Shown here: one piece after another, positions 44,668 to 56,828 of the stretch
Layout of the letters: the number at the start of each line of letters is the position of its first letter
Numbering within the stretch: the first letter of the stretch is position 1
Assembly (NCBI GenBank): GCA_002897115.2
Contig: BCIH01000007.1
Coordinates: 1,130,357 to 1,194,356 of the forward strand
Direction: 5' to 3'
Length of the DNA: 64,000 nucleotides
Source of the DNA: Prototheca cutis
Taxonomy: Eukaryota > Chlorophyta > Trebouxiophyceae > Chlorellales > Chlorellaceae
Notes under the pieces: generated by a model
The model's database searches: none
Seen by the model: the letters and a program-made list of their open reading frames with translations, nothing else
What the model was told of the DNA's origin: nothing
Translations under genes and position numbers: made by a program

Positions 44668-46512
44668 ATGGCTGAGCGGGAGGAGAGACAGCTGTCACCA
44701 GAGGTCCAGGCCCGTCTGGACTACTGTGCGACCCTGGATGACCAGAGGGACGAACTGGAAATCGAGCTTGAGGACAAGATCCGTCTCCTGGAGACGGAGT
44801 ACAAGGCCAAATTCGGTGCGTTGCGTTGTTTCATGCGGCTGCTAATCCATGGAACAGGTGGTGGCACCGGGAACGCACTGGACGGCTGAGACTGCCATGA
44901 CCTCCCCTGTGCGGCACGGTGTGTGGCAAGGCCACTGTGGCGGGCTCCGGATCCCTCACTGTGCTTTCATCTCCTCGTTCTGTGCAGCCCTTCTGGACAA
45001 CAAGCTGCGTGACGTCGTGAGCGGCAAGCTCGATGTCGTCGATGGGGAGGCCGTGGAGCCAGTGGGCAGCCAAGACGAGACTGGCATCCCCAACTTCTGG
45101 TTCGAGGCCCTGCAGACACACCCTAGAATCGAGGGAATGGTATGCTATGGGGGCAATGCTTGGATCAGAGGAGCAAAGGAGGAGTAAGGGTTTGTGCGCC
45201 GAGGTTTGAAAGGGGAGGGGCATGAGTGTGACTGGGGGCACTGGTGCTGTGACCGGGACAGCTGTCCCAAACCGCATGCCCTCCGGGCATCGCTCAGCAC
45301 CACAATGCCCGGCAAGGCATAGGCCAGGACCACCCCGCCATCCATGCAGATCATGGAGCGGGATGTAGAGGTGCTCAAGTACCTGACCAACATCACCAAC
45401 GAGGATGTGGACCCCAGCGAGATCCCGGAGAAGCTGAAGGAAGACGAGGACCTGCCGGACTATGAGGTGCGCTGGGGCGGAGCATGCATGGAGATTGAGG
45501 GCTTGGGGGGGGGGGACAGTTGTTACGGTCATCTTTTCCATATAGCTGTGCCTGCATGGTGGACAGCCCTGTGTGCGCCTGCCTGCAGTCCTTGGGCCTT
45601 CAAGTGGTGACACCCCCCGCCACACATGCATCCACAGACGTGTTCGCTGGTGTTCCATTTTGCGGAGAATCCCTTCTTCACTAACAAAAAGCTGACCAAG
45701 TCCTTCATTGTCGATGAGGACGGCGCGAGCGTGAGGATCTTGTACAACGCTGGTGCGTACCTCTGACAGTCGGATGGCAGTTGGACGTGCCTGGGGATGG
45801 CAGCGGCAGCTGGCGCGGCCGGGAGCCGGGTCTCCGCCGGATGGAGAGTGGGCGCTTACTGCTGGGGTTCTTGAGACTGGCCTGGTTCCGGTCGGGTCTT
45901 CCCACCCTTGGACCCACTGATTTCACCAACAATGGAAAGAAAGAAAGGAATAAACGACCAATCAATCTCTCGATCCCGCCACTCCGAACAGGCTGCGAGA
46001 TTCACTGGAAGTCGGCGTCCAAGAACGTGACGATCAAGGTGATGAAGAAGAAGGCCAAGGGTGGCGGCAAGAAGGGCGGCCACGCACATACCAAGGAGGT
46101 CCCTGTGGAATCGTTTTTCAATTTCTTCGCCGATCGCGTGCCTGACGAGGATCTGGAACCTCGCAAGGCCGAGCGCATGATGGGGGTGATGCTTGAGGAT
46201 GATCTCGAAAACGCGCGCGCGATTGCCGAAATCTGCGAGCACCCGGTGGACTGGTACACGGGGGATGCGCTGGAGGACTATGAGGCGGAAGACAGCGACT
46301 ACGACGATGACGAAGAAGACTACAGTGATGACTACAGCGACGAGGACGACGAGGATGATGATGAGAGCAGCAGCAACGATGACGAGGGCCCGGGTGCCCG
46401 TGGGCCCCGTGGTGGTGCCAAGCCGGGGCCCAAGGGCGGCGCCAAGGGTGGGCCCAAGGGCGGTCCAGCCATGGGTGGGCAGGGCCAACCCCAGGACTGC
46501 AAGCAGCAGTGA
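44668..46512 (+). CDS. NAP1-family histone chaperone, array copy 2 (CKQQ end)
   Basis: The most complete member. Exons are about 44668-44815, 44988-45139, 45350-45466, 45638-45752 and 45992-46512. The N-terminus (MAEREERQLSPEVQARLDY) leads to LLETEYKAKFG. The core has IPNFWFEALQTHP, IMERDVEVLKYLTNI, LVFHFAENPFFTNKKL, IHWKSASKNVTIKVMKKK, VPVESFFNFFADR and CEHPVDWYTGDALEDYE. A long Asp/Glu/Ser tail follows, then a GPKGGAKGG-type basic/glycine stretch and a final CKQQ. CKQQ is the farnesylation CaaX box typical of plant and animal NAP1, so membrane or partner association through prenylation is plausible. The acidic tail is the expected histone-binding tail. Its promoter region lacks an obvious copy of the block shared by copies 3-7. 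Confidence 0.92.
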
Positions 46513-46599
46513 TGTGTGTGTCGTAGCACTGGCTTTAACAGCGCTACAGCACAAGGGGTGATGATCGCCAGCTGCCTAGNGGGAAATGGCCGTGCTGGC

Positions 46600-47930
46600 C
46601 ATCAATGGACTAAGAACGATCCCCGCCATCAAATAGATGATGGATGGCCGCTGTGACTATGGCCTGACCTCGGTCTTCGCAGCAAATAGTCACGGGAAAA
46701 AGACCCCTAGTCGATGCTGATTCTGAACACCATCTGTATGCCAATCCACATGCCAGACTCTGTGGCAACCCAAATTGCACGATTGTGCAGTGCTGCATGG
46801 TCAAAACCCCCATCGGGCCAGCAGCCAGGGGTTGGGCAGCGTGCGAGTTTCAATTTGTCATCATGCCCCAGAACAAGCAAAAATCATGTGTGATTGCTGC
46901 TCTAGTGATTGGAGGCGGGGCAGAGCAAAACCCATGGGGTGATGGCACCCCCGGTCCTGGCCACATTTTTGGGAATAGCACAACATTCGACAATCCCTTC
47001 CAAGCCCTCCCGTGCAGCACCCCCTTGTATAGCTGCACGATGATGTTTATTCCGCACCAAAAGTCCAGTCTGAGAACAGGGCGGGGCTAGTACGGAGCGC
47101 GTTCGTGGGCAATCACCCTTCGACGTTCGGGGGCTGCGCAGCCGCCGGGGACGGGGCCACCAAGCCGCGCGTGCAGGCCCTTGAAGCGCCTGTCAACTCC
47201 AGAAATCGAAATAATGAAAGGATTGAGGNTNCANATGGGAGTTGCGATTATGTCGGTTNCTCGCTCGGCGGCCCTTGGCATTCTTCAAACGCGCCGCCAG
47301 CAAGCGCGATCGGGATTGGCAAGGGCTGGCCCATACACTGGTTGGGCCCCGAGCAGGTGCTGTGTGGGTTGATTCCACAAGAAAATCTCGTCTTATTCCT
47401 CCATATCATCATTAAATTGCCCATTGTTTTGTCGAATCAAGGGGAGTACTGTGCAGACAAAGACAGGTCAATCTATCTAGGGATCNGNNTCAAGTTCAGC
47501 ANCNGGCNATGTCNTGGCCNCCNTTTTCTGGGCCTCTGCAGCTGTGTCTGATCTTGTCGTGGTCCTCCACCTGTACTTCTGGCAGCTGTGCTCCAACCAT
47601 CCAACCTTCCGCTTCTTGGATCCAGAGCCTGAGTTGAGAGGTATCTCAGCCCAGAGCCCTTCTTCTTCCAGCTCTGTTGCTCACTTGTCGACAGATTCCG
47701 GGGAGTGGGTGCTCAGCACTTTGTGAGTGAATCGAAGAAGGTCATCCTTCGGTGCGTGTGGGTTCTTTAGCATAAAATGCTGCACGATGCAGTTGATGAC
47801 AAAGTCTTTCAGGGGTTGACCAGGGGCAGGGGTTGAGGGTCCAGCATTGTCCCCACGTTGGGGTTCCCCACTCAGGGTCAGCAAGACCAGCTGGCTGTCC
47901 ACAGCAGCCTGCTGGGATCTGGTAGCATGG
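46600..47930. other. Intergenic spacer with cluster of undetermined bases
   Basis: The first 100 bases (CCAGCTGCCTAG and flanks) resemble the 3' flank of array copy 4, so they belong to the duplicated unit. Many undetermined bases lie at 47229-47279 and 47486-47523, suggesting a poorly resolved repeat. No gene recognised. Confidence 0.45.
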
Positions 47931-48104
47931 ATGTCTCATGATGAATCCTGCTCAGCGTAGCGGGGATTGGGCCAACGCCGCCGGTGGCTGATCCGACAGC
48001 CGACCACTTCCTGGCTCAGATCATGCCAGTCGTCCATGTGCTGGGCTTCATCGTCGGGCTGAGGAGCTGTGGTGGCTGGTGCTGGTTGATGTCCATAGTC
48101 AAAA

Positions 48105-48626
48105 ATGGCCTTCTCCTCATCCTGCGTTGAAGCCGGACCAGGGGAATGGATACTGCAGTCCCTGCATCAGTCTGGTCGATGCGCCAGCTGTCACAGGGCC
48201 GGGGACAGCTNCCCGGTCGGCACCGGGCCGCCCCGCACGACGCACTGCTGCCACGTGAGGACGACCTCGAAGGGAGGGCTGCACCGGCGGCTGTCCTGGG
48301 ACATGCATACCGCAGGGGTGGTGTTGAGGTCGGCAAGCACACACAAGAGGCACGCCTTCATGATGTGGTGGGGGTCGGAAGAGAAGACACTCACCCAGAC
48401 GGCACGCCGGCATCAAGTGCAACAGGTGCTCCAGGCCGGGGCGAGGCCGGTGGACGTGATGCCCTGCGATTGACAGTGGCCCCTCCGTCACCACTGTGCG
48501 CAACCCAAACAGCAACACTGCCCGGAACAATACGCCATCCTCAAATGCCAGAGGTGTGGCGTGGTGTGGAACCGCGACGTCAACGCCGCGCGGAACATCC
48601 ACCACCTGGGGAGAGACTGGTTCTGA
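48105..48626 (+). pseudogene. Decayed fragment of a second Fanzor/TnpB-type nuclease
   Basis: The end of this region encodes ILKCQRCGVVWNRDVNAARN (48534-48593) then IHHLGRDWF and TGA. This is the classic TnpB/Fanzor C-terminus: second zinc-ribbon CxxC followed by the RuvC-III WNRDxNAAxNI. About 110 bases upstream, in another frame, is IKCNRCSRPG, matching the first CxxC. The two halves are now in different frames, with a TGA at 48471, so the gene is broken. The sequence differs clearly from the Fanzor at 5.7-7.8 kb (WNRDVNAARNI versus WNRDLMAALNM), so it is a separate lineage, closer to the Fanzor2/TnpB type. RuvC-I and RuvC-II could not be found in the 400 bases before it. One undetermined base lies at 48212. 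Confidence 0.65.
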
Positions 48627-48983
48627 CCGGCGACAGGCCGCCGCCTTTTGATCGCAAAACCAAGCTCCCCCCCCCCTTGCACATCCCCTGCCTCCCAGGC
48701 GCTCCACCTGATATGATATGATCTGATCACCAGGATTCGCCGCAGGCCCTGCGCCACGGAACAGTACCATTGAACGCGTGCTGTGAGGCAATGCCCAGTT
48801 ACTTCGTTTCTCGGCAACCTCGCGGGGCGCCTCCCGGGCGCTGTTGTGGGGTGCGCCCCAGTTTGTCTGAAATCGTACCCCACCCATCTGCTCGGAAGCA
48901 AGGATCCCACTCCTGGGGCACACTCCGGGCGAGTAGAAACGGGTATCCGGGACCCATCATTCTTATTTCTCACATGGTCAGAG

Positions 48984-49035
48984 TTTCCAATCTTCGCGGC
49001 GAGTGAACAGTGGTGAGGCGATGGGGTCGGGGACG
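48984..49035 (+). promoter_or_regulatory. Shared upstream block of NAP1 array (copy 3)
   Basis: It contains TTTCCAATCTTCGCGGCGAG followed by TGAACAGTGGTGAGGCG and GGGTCGGGGACG, 197 bases before the ATG of copy 3. The same block occurs before copies 4, 5, 6 and 7 at nearly the same distance. Conservation across duplicates suggests a promoter, but it may partly reflect recent duplication. Confidence 0.5.
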
Positions 49036-49180
49036 CTGCGATCTGGTCACAGTGATATGACCAATGCCTGCCAGACCGAACCCTGATCGGGATCATGTGC
49101 CTGGCGATACGACCTGCACTGACACTTCAACGTCCATGCACACATGTTATTAGACATTGATCGTGGTTGGACGCAGAAAA

Positions 49181-51239
49181 ATGGCGGATCAGGAGGGCCG
49201 GCAGCAGCTGGCCGGGGTTCCTGCTCGGCTGGAGTACTTGGACACCTTGTCAGCCCGCAGGCTCGACTTGGAAAATGAGCTCAAGGGCAAGATTCAACTG
49301 CTTAAGATAGCACACAGGGTCAAAGAAGGTGAGTGAAGGCGGTACATCCCGCGGTCAGCTTCTCAGGAGGTCCCAGTTATGCGTTGAACACCACGCCCAC
49401 GCAAGAGCTCGTCTCCAGCGATGTGCCTGGCTAGCCGTTGGCAGCCGTGGGCCAGAATGCATTCCTTTCCACACACCCATGTTGTAATCCTGTGTAGAGG
49501 GGCTGGAGAAGGAGGTGCGTGGCATCGTGAGCGGCGAGCTCGACGTGTCTGGAGATGGTGTCGTGCAGCCTGCCGCCCCTGGCGGTCGTGGCATCCCCGA
49601 GTTTTGGTCCCAAGCTCTCCTGACGCACCCTGGATTGAAGGAATTGGTACGCGGAGTGCGAGTATTGCGTGGGTCCAGCAGCCGGGGACTCTTGCCCGTC
49701 CCCTTGCTTGCGCCTGCTGTCGGCCAGCCCAAGCCATGCACATATCTGCACAGATTACGGAGCGGGATGCGGAGGTGCTCAAGTACCTCACAAACATTGC
49801 CACTGGCGACCAAGATCCCGACGGGATCCCGCAGGAGTTCAGGAGGGCAAGGGACGAAGTTGGCGATGATGAGGTGCGCGGGGCCCACAGCATGCCTGGA
49901 CGCCTGGCATGTAGAGGGGCGTCAGAACCCGGCTATCGTGGTTTGTCTCCGCGTATGTGTGTGTGCCTGCATGGTGAAAGGCCGCTGCACACACCTGTGC
50001 AGCTCGCCGTCCCCGAATCGCGAGCTGAACACCCCTCCCCCCCTTCCTCCCCCGTCCTGCTCTGCCCCTTTTCTTGCCCACAGATGTCTGTGCACGTGTT
50101 GCACTTTGCGGAGAACCCCTTCTTCACCAACGACAGGCTGACAAAAGTGATGGTGATTCTCCGGCCAGAGGGGGGCATACCGACCATGGTCCACCGCGGT
50201 ATGTCGTTGGGGGCGTGGGTGGCCTGGACGTGTCTGGGGCCATGGGCATTGCGCGACGTGCACACACCAGGCCTGGGTCGTCTGCCGAGGGTTGGGCACT
50301 CGTTGGCGGGTGCGCGGGTCGTCTGACGGCGCCCCACCACTTGTTGGCATGCGCCCGGTCACAAAGGGAAAGGCCGACGGAGGCCCCGTGGAGCCAGCCC
50401 CCTCCCACCCGCAATGCCGTCGCTGCACAGGGACCGATATTGACTGGAGATCGCCATCTAAAAATGTGACGGTCAAAGTGATGAAAAAAAAGGGCAAGGC
50501 TGGTGGCCCCGCGGCGATCAAGGAGGTTCCCGTCAAGTCATTCTTCAATTATTTTGACAACTCCCCTTTTGAGGTGGAGTTGGACCAAGAAAGGTCCCCG
50601 CAGTCGGCGTTCCTGAGGATGGCGGATGAAGCAGGGTTCACGATGATGCTGGGCGACGTCTGCTCACACCCGGAGCAATGGTATACTGGCACAGCGCTCC
50701 TGGCCTATGAGGGGGACGACAGCGATGAATCCAGCGANGACTACAGCGACGACTACGATGAGGAAAGCAGCAGCGCCGGCAGTGACTACGATGAGGAAAG
50801 CAGCAGCGCCGGCAGTGGCTACCTCCTGTGGGGCCCCCCAATCAGCACCCACCGGGGTCCGCAGGCCAGCCAGCAAAACAGGTCCCAGGGCGGGCCCCAG
50901 GGTGGTCGGCAGGGAGGGCCGCAGCGTGGAGCCCCGGGCGGGCGCCGGGAGACTGGGCGCCGGGGGGCCCGGCAAGGCGGCCCACAGGCAGCCCCCCAGG
51001 GAGGGCCCCAGGGAGGTTTGCAGGGAAACCCCCAGGGAGACCCCCAGGGAGGCGGGCGCGGGCGCGGGCGGGGGCGGGGCCCACAGGGAGGGCGCCAGGG
51101 AAGCAGGCGTGGGCGGGGTCCTCAGGGAGGGCGCCAGGGCGATCTGCATGGCAGATCCCAGGGCGGTCAGCAAGGCGGGCCACAGGGTGGCCCGAGACAG
51201 GGGGGCCAGGGCCAGCCTCAGGAGCACCAGCAACGGTGA
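49181..51239 (+). CDS. NAP1-family histone chaperone, array copy 3 (GPQGG-repeat tail)
   Basis: Exons are about 49181-49328, 49500-49647, 49755-49874, 50084-50201 and 50428-51239. The N-terminus is MADQEGRQQLAGVPARLEYL. The core has IPEFWSQALLTHP, ITERDAEVLKYLTNI, VLHFAENPFFTNDRL, IDWRSPSKNVTVKVMKKK, VPVKSFFNYFDN and CSHPEQWYTGTALLAYE. After an acidic part with a duplicated DYDEESSSAGS unit, the tail runs for about 130 residues of near-perfect repeats such as QGGPQGG and RGRGRGRG. It ends QEHQQR. No CaaX box is present: the Cys of the CKQQ-type end is gone, though QQR still echoes it. Arg/Gly/Gln-rich tails are typical RNA-binding or phase-separating sequence. This replaces the usual farnesylated NAP1 end. 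One undetermined base lies in the acidic part. Confidence 0.88.
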
Positions 51240-51733
51240 TTTGCGTTCAACCCCACCCCCCACCCCCCCACCTCCAAGAACAACAACTTCGTCCCATGCT
51301 GCCTGATGCTGGGGGAAAACCCTGGGTTTTGAAAAGCATGATATTGCGATGTGGGTGGAGTGCTGGACGTCTGCATACCTTTTACTATGCCTGATTCTGG
51401 CAGGAAAGAATCATTTCTCAATATTCACGTTCGTTCTCACTATGGAGGTGGCTGGAGGGAAGCACATGTGTTGAGGGATTTTGAACTTTTGGCTCCATCT
51501 TTTTGTTCCTGAGATTCGCGTAATGGTTTGCCATGCATGAAAGCCCAAGCAAGCATTGGAAGGGTTGGATCATCGTGATGGATGTGTGGGAAGCTAGTAA
51601 CATGCCGATCCGGTTTAAAAGTTTTGACCAACCTGCCCAACTTTTGACCCACGTCCCGGCCTAGGGATCTAGTATTGGACATGGGCAAGCCCATCCATCG
51701 TATTCTTCGCCTGATTCGACTTGCTCATTAGAG

Positions 51734-51785
51734 TTACCAATTGTCGCGGCGATCAGACAGTGGTGAGACAAAACGGGCATGGTAA
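51734..51785 (+). promoter_or_regulatory. Shared upstream block of NAP1 array (copy 4)
   Basis: A diverged version (TTACCAATTGTCGCGGCGAT then CAGACAGTGGTGAGAC), 203 bases before the ATG of pseudogene copy 4. It is weaker than in the functional copies. Confidence 0.4.
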
Positions 51786-51936
51786 CCAACTCGGGATTGA
51801 TACGTCCGCCCTCCCGGATCGAACACCTTTCTTTGTTGTAGGACCGTTCGTGCATCGTTGTGATACGGCCCGACATGGAGGAAGCACATCGAGATTAAAA
51901 TAGGCGACACGATTTCTCTGCACTCGGTGCAGGGAG

Positions 51937-53715
51937 ATGGCTGAGCGGGGGGCTCGCCAGCAGCGGAAAGGGTCGCAAGCCTGACTGGAGCCCATCGAAA
52001 GTTTGACCGACCGCGGGGGTGGCCTTGAGAATGAGTTCGAGGCCAAGCTCCGCGTGCTTGACTCGGAACACAAGTCGAAATGTGGTGAGTGGCGGCTTCT
52101 TATGCCGCTTGCGATTCTTGCAGAACTGCAGGCAGGGGCGACCCTTGTGCGGCACCTCCCTCCAGGGTNCTCACCTCTTGCTCTACTCTTGGCTAGCCTT
52201 TCGCGATCCTGGCCCGAAACCCAGAGCCTTCTTTGCACATCTGTATTCCAAATGCGTGCAAAGATCCTGAACAGCGAGCTGCATGACATTGTCAGCGGCA
52301 GCATGGAGCTATCCAGCACCGGTGTTGGACAGCCTGCTAGCACTGGCTCGCGTGTCATACGCGGGTTTCGGCTCAAACTCTTCCAGGAGCATCCCGAGAT
52401 GAAGGGTGGGTAGAGTGCTAGCATTTTGTGGGATCGGGGGAGGGATTGCAATGAAGAGGAGAAGCAGGACGATGACCTAGTTGTCCCTTGGGACTCGGCG
52501 CGCCGTGTGGATCAGTTGGCGGATCCTTTGGGGTAGGAGACTCTCCTGCTTGTTCACCAGCTTGTACACTCCAGCATGATCTCTGCGACATGTGCACCCG
52601 AGAAGATAGCGCAGCGGGACGCAGCAGTGCTCAAGCACTTGATTGGCATCATTAGACGAGACCCAGAGCCGAACGACGCTGCAGACAGGGTCAAGAGATC
52701 AGGGCCAGATGCGAATGTGAATCACGATGGCGCATGTGTTGATGCTGAGGTTATAGAGGACGGCTGCAACGGTTCGTCTTCCCACACGGCTGCTGTGCCT
52801 GCACCGTGGCAGGGTCTGCATTGAGTCGTGGGCTCAAAACCTCCCTCCCGACATGCTCCATTCCACCCCGACCTGCAGGTGCAGACACTGGCACTCATCT
52901 TTGCAAAGAATCCCCTTCTTACCAACAAGAAATTGACCAAGTCGCTTGTCACTGTCTGACAGCCCAACAACCATATGTAATGGGGGTGGGTTCGTGCAGG
53001 GGCAGCGTGTGCCTGGGGCTGCGGCCCCCGGCAGCGTGTGCATGCGGGCCTGGGATGCCTGGCGGAGTATGTGAGCTTGTTGGGGGGGTCCCAAGCAAAA
53101 AAAGGGGAGGACAGAAACCAAGCCGACCTATCCCAATGCCCACATTGCACAGGGTGTGTGATTGGCTGGAAGCCGCTGCTCAAGAACGCGATGGTCAAGG
53201 TGATGAGGAAGAGGAGCACGGCCGGCGCGGCGATGGGGGAGCCCCCACACCAACCAACCAAGAAGGTTCCGGTGGACTCCTTTTTCAATCTTTTGGTCCT
53301 CGCGCGCCCGACTCGGAGCTGAGCCCGTGCAGCACCCAGCTCTGGGCAAAGGACAAGCTGGATTAGGACTTGAGTGTTGTATCCTTGATCAAGAGCATGG
53401 CCGACCACCCGATGGAGTGGTATATGGGGATGCTGCCCCAGGACGACAAGGACAGCATGTTGGGCAACGCCGACGACAACCTCGATGAAGAAGACTACAG
53501 CGAAGATGACAGCAACAGTGACGACTACATCGTCTATGACAGCACCGACAAGGGTGAGTAACAAAGATGATGGCGGCAGTGCCAGCAGCCATCTCGAGCA
53601 CGATAGGGATGAGACACCTGCCCAGACACCCCAAACGGTGGTCAAGAACGACAGGCTAAACGACGGCCCAGGAGCGTGTATGCAGGGCCAGGCCTCGGAC
53701 CGCATGCTGCAGTGA
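51937..53715 (+). pseudogene. NAP1-family pseudogene, array copy 4
   Basis: All five exon equivalents are recognisable, but several breaks are present. Exon 1 has a TGA after MAERGARQQRKGSQA where other copies have an Arg codon (PARLE). Exon 4 reads LALIFAKNPLLTNKKLTKSL and ends in an early stop. Exon 5 loses frame in the SFFN block, because FFNLLVL and FNLFGPRAPDSE lie in different frames, and then has a stop before SVVSLIKSMADHPMEWYMGM. The acidic tail survives as NLDEEDYSEDDSNSDDY. The core has no single readable product. Closest similarity is to copy 5 (ELSSTGVGQPA versus EVSSTGVVQPA), so it probably arose by duplication with that copy and then decayed. Confidence 0.85.
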
Positions 53716-54260
53716 TGTGCTTTGTGGCACTGGCTTCAACAGCACCGCTGCAAACAGGTGCTTCTGATTGCCAGCTGCCTAGCGGAGGTGCCCCTGCCGG
53801 GCCCTGCGCGGTAAAATCCAATGGCCCGCCTCGTAAGTGGCGATAGATGCCCACTGCCGCTGTAGCCAGGCCTTGACCTGCCCAGAGGGAAGATGGGGAA
53901 GACATTCTGAAGTCGCTTTGACATCCAATCTGCCTGGTAGGCATCGTAGCAGGCAGAAGTTCACAGAGGTGCAGTGCTGTATTCCAACACCTGTCCCCTG
54001 ACGATCAGCCAGGCGATGGACAGGATGCCTGTTGTGAATTTCCTCCAAGGTACCAAACAAAATGTCTGTGATTGCTGGCCTTGTGCTCAGAGCCCAGGCC
54101 AATGCAAACCAACCAGGAAGTGGAACCACCAAAGGAGATCCTAACCATCTGGTTAATTTTTGCCACAGTGACCCATTTTACACATGCATTCCGGCTGAGT
54201 CGCTCGAACATTGAAAATGGATACCCGGGACCCGTCATTATTATTTTCACATGGTAAGAG

Positions 54261-54312
54261 TTTCCAGTCTTCGCGGGGAGTGAACAGCGGTGAGGCGAGT
54301 GGGTCGGGGACG
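54261..54312 (+). promoter_or_regulatory. Shared upstream block of NAP1 array (copy 5)
   Basis: TTTCCAGTCTTCGCGGGGAG followed by TGAACAGCGGTGAGGCGAGT and GGGTCGGGGACG, 198 bases before the ATG of copy 5. Before it, ACCCGGGACCCGTCATTATT also recurs upstream of copy 3. Confidence 0.5.
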
Positions 54313-54458
54313 CTGTGATCCAGTCAGAAAGATGTGACCATGCTCCCCGAATCGGGAACCCCGATCGGGNTCACACCTCTGGCGATACGGACCGCCATGA
54401 AGGCTTCATCTCCATGCACACATGCCATTACACATTACATGTAGTTGGGCGCCGCAAC

Positions 54459-56200
54459 ATGGCCGAAAAACAGGCGCGAGTGCAGCTGACGGGGGTTCCT
54501 GCCCGCCTGGAGCAGCTGGAGGCTGTGACAAGACGCAGGATCGACTTGGAGAAAGAGCTCAAGAACAAGATTAGCCTGTTGGAGACGGAGTACAAGGCGA
54601 AATATGGTAGGTGACGACCTTGTATGCGGCTGACAGGTGCTGTGGAAGCAGCAGGTATCAGCAGCACTGGGAAGTAGCCCACTGTCCAGGACCTCATCCC
54701 TTGCCTTGTACCTGACTGGTCTCTGGTGACAGTGGGCCAGGATGCAGACCCGCTATCACACACCCATGTTCTCATCATGGGCAGAGGATCTGGACAATGA
54801 TCTGGTTGACATCGTGAGCGGCAAGCTGGAGGTATCCAGCACAGGTGTAGTGCAGCCTGCCGGGCCTGGGTGGCGCGGCATCCCCGGTTTCTGGCTCAAA
54901 CTCTTCCAGGAGCATCCCAAGCTGAAGGACTTGGTGCGCAGAGTTCGAGCACTGCTTGGACCCAGGAAGGAGTGGGATTGCAGTGAGGAAATGAAGAAGA
55001 TAGACTGGTCCAGTTGCGTCTGCCGTCCTCACCCCTACGTCGTCCCAATACACACACAGATCACGGAGCGGGATGTGGAGGTGCTCAGATACCTGATCGA
55101 CATCATTGGGCGAGATCCGGAGCCGAACGAGGTCGCAGATAGGATCAAGGAAATAGAGCCAGATGCGACAGTGAGTCACGGTGGTACATCTGTGGAGACC
55201 TGGACCCGGTGGGTTCCTGGGGCCTGTCTGCGGCATTGCTATCTTCCCCACGGCTGCCATGCCCGCACGGTGGACGGCACCGCGCGCGCCTGAGGCCTTG
55301 CTTCCCCAAAGTGTGAGCTCGCAAGCCTTGTTTCACGCCACCCCGCCCCTGCTCACAGGTGCATACAATGGCACTCGTCTTTGCAGAGAATCCCTTCTTC
55401 ACCAACCCAAAGCTGACCAAGACATTCTCGCCTGTGAACAAAGGCGATGGCCCAGGACTCGTTTACAATGGGGGTACGTTTGGGCAGAGGCAGGGTGAGC
55501 CTGGGGCCACGGCCATGGCCACGCCGGCTTGCCCAAACCAAGCCGGCACTGCCTGGCAGGGACTGGGTGCTGGCTGGTGTGGCCACCAAACAAAAAGGGA
55601 GAAGAGGACAGGAACTCGCTGCAACCTACGCCAACCCTCCAACGCCCGCATGCTCCAGGGTGCTTCATTGACTGGAAGTCTCCATCTAAGAATGTGATGG
55701 TCAAGGTGCTGAAGAAGAAGAGCCAGGGCAAGAAGGGCCCTGTGCTGACCAAGGAAGTGCCTGTCAAGTCATTCTTCAACCTTTTCGGCCGTCGTGTGCC
55801 CAGCCCGGAGATGAGCCCACGCAGCGCCGACAGATGGTCGAGGGAAATATGCGCTAGTGACTTGGATACAATAGAATGGATCTACACCATCTACGCGCAC
55901 CCGATGGATTGGCACCTGGGGAAGGGACTCGAGGACTATAACAAGAAACAAAGTGAGCTTGGTGACGATGGGGATGAGTACAGTGCTGGCTACGACGATG
56001 ATGACGACGACGACGAGGAGGAGGAGGAGGAGGAGGAGGGGGTGGTGGAGAGCAGCAGCGATGATGGCGGCGGCCACCCAGGCATTTGGCAGCAGCATGG
56101 AGAGGCCAAGGCGGCTTCCAAGAGGCCCCCAAGAGGGGCCCCCAAGAGCGGTTCGGCAGCGCATTATCAGGAGCAGCTGCAAGACTGCAGGCAGCAATGA
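54459..56200 (+). CDS. NAP1-family histone chaperone, array copy 5 (CRQQ end)
   Basis: Exons are about 54459-54607, 54783-54935, 55059-55170, 55360-55473 and 55658-56200. The N-terminus is MAEKQARVQLTGVPARLEQL, then LLETEYKAKYG. The core has IPGFWLKLFQEHPK, ITERDVEVLRYLIDI, LVFAENPFFTNPKL, IDWKSPSKNVMVKVLKKK and VPVKSFFNLFGRR. The helix after the core is diverged (YAHPMDWHLGKGLEDYN instead of the WYTG block), so the WYTG motif is lost. A strongly acidic tail with D and E runs is followed by a basic KAASKRPPRGAPK stretch and a final CRQQ, a good CaaX-type end like CKQQ of copy 2. An intact frame and tail suggest a functional gene. Confidence 0.9.
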
Positions 56201-56776
56201 TTTCTGTCGCCATGCTACCTGCACAGCACCGCCCAGAACAGGGGTGGTGGTCAGCAGCTGGCTGGTGGGGAGATGCCCGCTGTTCCCCGACAGATGGAAT
56301 GTACCCCGCCTCCCAAGTGACCATAGATGTTCCCCGCCGCTGTGAGTCACTCACAGCTTGCACTACGGAGAGGCCCGCAGATGAGCCCGCCTTGGCCCCT
56401 GATCCTGAGCCCACCAATATGCCATGCGCCTGCCAGACATCACAGGAACCCTGCCCGGCACCCAGCATTGCATCGAGAATGCCCACCAACTGGTTGCCCA
56501 CAAGGCTGTGGGCAGAACACGAGTTGCAATGTGTATTCATGCACCGGAACAAGAGCTGTGTGTAGGTGCCGTTACGTGATCATACTCCAGGCCAGTGCAA
56601 GCCAGGAAGGCGAGCACCAGAATGATCCTGGCCATCCCTGCGCTTGGTCCAATGCATGGGTCCCGGACGTTTTCGCGACAGTGGCCCACTCACACACGCG
56701 CACTCTGGCCGAGTGGCTCAACGATGGTAAGTGGCTCCTCAGGACCCACTCATGGCATTCTTGGGCGGATTAAGAC

Positions 56777-56828
56777 TTACCAATCTTCGCGGCGAGTGGA
56801 CAGCGGTGAGACAAGTGGGTCGGGGAGG
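56777..56828 (+). promoter_or_regulatory. Shared upstream block of NAP1 array (copy 6)
   Basis: TTACCAATCTTCGCGGCGAG followed by TGGACAGCGGTGAGACAAGT and GGGTCGGGGAGG, 194 bases before the ATG of copy 6. Confidence 0.5.

Noticed and set aside
48105..48473. Frame 48105-48473 as a standalone gene
   Set aside because: Apart from its C-terminal continuation it has no family resemblance. It is the in-frame stretch before the Fanzor-like C-terminus and is broken by TGA at 48471.
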